Shown piece by piece: positions 6,043 to 6,820 of a DNA stretch of 6,820 nucleotides (its first letter is position 1; each line of letters begins with the position of its first letter). The notes below the pieces were generated by a model. It saw only the letters and a program-made list of their open reading frames with translations, searched no databases and was not told the DNA's origin. Position numbers and translations under genes: made by a program. Source of the stretch: an uncultured Clostridia bacterium (GTDB taxonomy: Bacteria > Bacillota > Clostridia > Oscillospirales > Ruminococcaceae); contig CAMVBT010000137.1 in assembly GCA_947165805.1 (NCBI GenBank), positions 1 through 6,820 on the forward strand, given 5' to 3'.

Positions 6043-6766
6043 CAGACTTCCTATAAGTATGTCACGCAAGTTCATCCTGAATGATGATACACAGTTTGCG
6101 ATAAAAGAAGCATATAAGGCCGCAAGAACGAACCTCGTATTCTCTCTCGCGTCGAGTGAAAGAAAGATCGTGGTAGTCACCTCCTGCGGACCCTCCGAGG
6201 GTAAAAGCACGAACTGCCTTAATATGGCGATAACAATGGCGGAGACCGGCGCCTCGGTCCTGCTGATAGACTGCGATATGAGGAAGCCCGTCCAGCACTC
6301 GCTGCTCCGGCTCGACAACAAGGTCGGACTTTCTTCCGTGCTCGGCGGAATTGTGCATGATATCTCGAAGGCGATAAACCGTGAGGTCAGGACACATCTC
6401 GATGTGCTGACTTCGGGGCCGATACCCCCGAACCCCGCGGAGCTCATCTCGGGTTCGATAATGGATCAGCTCCTTGAGCTTGCGAGCAAGCATTATGATT
6501 ATGTTTTCATAGATACGCCCCCTGCGACGGTCGTTACTGACGCGCTTCTTCTCAACTCGAGGACGGCGGGCATAATGTTCATCGTCAAGGAAGGCAGAAC
6601 AACACACGGAGAGATAAATGAGGCTCTCGAAAAGGCAAGAATGACCGACGGCAAGGTGCTCGGCTTCCTGAAAGTCAACTGCACCGGCAAGGGCGGCAAG
6701 GGCGGCTACGGCTCATACAAGTACAAATATAAGTACAATTATTATAAATATTCGGAATACAAATAA
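6023..6766 (+). CDS. Bacterial tyrosine kinase (BY-kinase, CpsD/CapB/YwqD-like)
   Basis: Cytosolic P-loop tyrosine kinase of 247 aa that would autophosphorylate on its C-terminal tyrosines and, with the membrane adaptor, cycle capsule or exopolysaccharide assembly. The N-terminus has the family stretch IKEAYKAARTNLVFSL (about 27-42), involved in oligomer contacts. Walker A is GPSEGKST (56-63) with Lys61. Walker A' is VLLIDCDMRKP (79-89) with Asp83 and Asp85. Walker B is YVFIDTPP (160-167) with Asp164. The tail (229-247) carries nine tyrosines (229, 232, 234, 236, 238, 240, 241, 243, 246) alternating mostly with lysine. The ATG lies inside the end of the adaptor gene (20-nt overlap) in another frame, with AAAGAGG (6004-6010) 12 nt upstream. 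No phosphatase of the CpsB/YwqE type is in the window. The similarity to MinD/ParA ATPases is only structural, since the tyrosine tail and the adaptor next door identify the kinase. Confidence 0.93.
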   Translation: MAKKKSDRLPISMSRKFILNDDTQFAIKEAYKAARTNLVFSLASSERKIVVVTSCGPSEGKSTNCLNMAITMAETGASVLLIDCDMRKPVQHSLLRLDNKVGLSSVLGGIVHDISKAINREVRTHLDVLTSGPIPPNPAELISGSIMDQLLELASKHYDYVFIDTPPATVVTDALLLNSRTAGIMFIVKEGRTTHGEINEALEKARMTDGKVLGFLKVNCTGKGGKGGYGSYKYKYKYNYYKYSEYK

Positions 6767-6820
6767 TATATGGTTTCTAAGGCTTTGTGAGCGGCTGTAT
6801 GATGGCCGCCACCCTCCAAA
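6767..6820 (+). other. Short 3' region with a hairpin, cut by the window edge
   Basis: These 54 nt after the kinase stop codon hold an inverted repeat GCGGC (6791-6795) and GCCGC (6805-6809) with a 9-nt loop. It can be extended by GTG (6787-6789) pairing with CAC (6810-6812) if A6790 is bulged. No T-run follows inside the window, so it is not a typical terminator as seen here. It may be an intercistronic hairpin before a further polysaccharide gene. No start codon with a good RBS is visible. Confidence 0.35.

Noticed and set aside
5344..6447. A 367-codon open frame on the minus strand across the adaptor and kinase genes
   Set aside because: It spans two real overlapping genes, and its Phe/Val-rich stretch is just the complement of the acidic codon run.
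6023..6766. MinD/ParA-type partition ATPase
   Set aside because: The C-terminal tyrosine tail, the BY-kinase form of the Walker A' motif and the adjacent Wzz-domain adaptor point to a tyrosine kinase.

Overview
The window looks like chromosomal DNA from a Gram-positive anaerobe of the class Clostridia, probably Oscillospirales/Ruminococcus-like. This is inferred from the moderately high GC in genes, heavy use of ATA for isoleucine, purine-rich GGAG/AGGAAGG ribosome binding sites, AT-rich promoters with extended -10 elements, and a tyrosine-kinase system split into a membrane adaptor plus a cytosolic ATPase, as is usual in Firmicutes. No phylogenetic marker is present, so the placement is tentative. 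All six genes lie on the + strand and form about three transcription units.

Region 1 (1-1605): a membrane-anchored alpha/beta hydrolase with an intact Ser-Asp-His triad, followed 45 nt later by a small GNAT acetyltransferase. Their substrates cannot be read from the sequence.

Region 2 (1606-4896): a 203-nt intergenic stretch holds a strong extended -10 promoter and, just downstream of it, a palindrome matching the cre/LacI-family operator consensus. It drives a GH31 family enzyme of the YicI alpha-xylosidase type (771 aa, cytoplasmic, nucleophile Asp439, acid/base Asp505). An orthodox water channel (AqpZ-type selectivity filter Phe/His/Thr/Arg) follows 41 nt later with a strong RBS. A clear intrinsic terminator closes the unit. 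The likely role is release of xylose from imported xyloglucan-type oligosaccharides under carbon-source control.

Region 3 (4897-6820): an AT-rich control region with inverted repeats, an A-tract (UP-like) element and a near-consensus promoter precedes a polysaccharide co-polymerase adaptor (CpsC/CapA/YveK type). This overlaps by 20 nt a bacterial tyrosine kinase (CpsD/CapB/YwqD type). The pair would control export or chain length of a capsule or exopolysaccharide. Both proteins have unusual C-termini: the kinase ends in a nine-tyrosine, lysine-rich tail. The adaptor carries its own tyrosine cluster sharing a YYKYS-x-Y motif with the kinase, followed by 18 consecutive acidic residues. The window ends in a short hairpin region, and the rest of the polysaccharide operon, if present, lies beyond it.

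I see no rRNA, tRNA, CRISPR array, insertion sequence or phage gene. No wholly new system is demonstrable here. The most unusual signal is the doubled tyrosine cluster and polyacidic tail of the adaptor/kinase pair.
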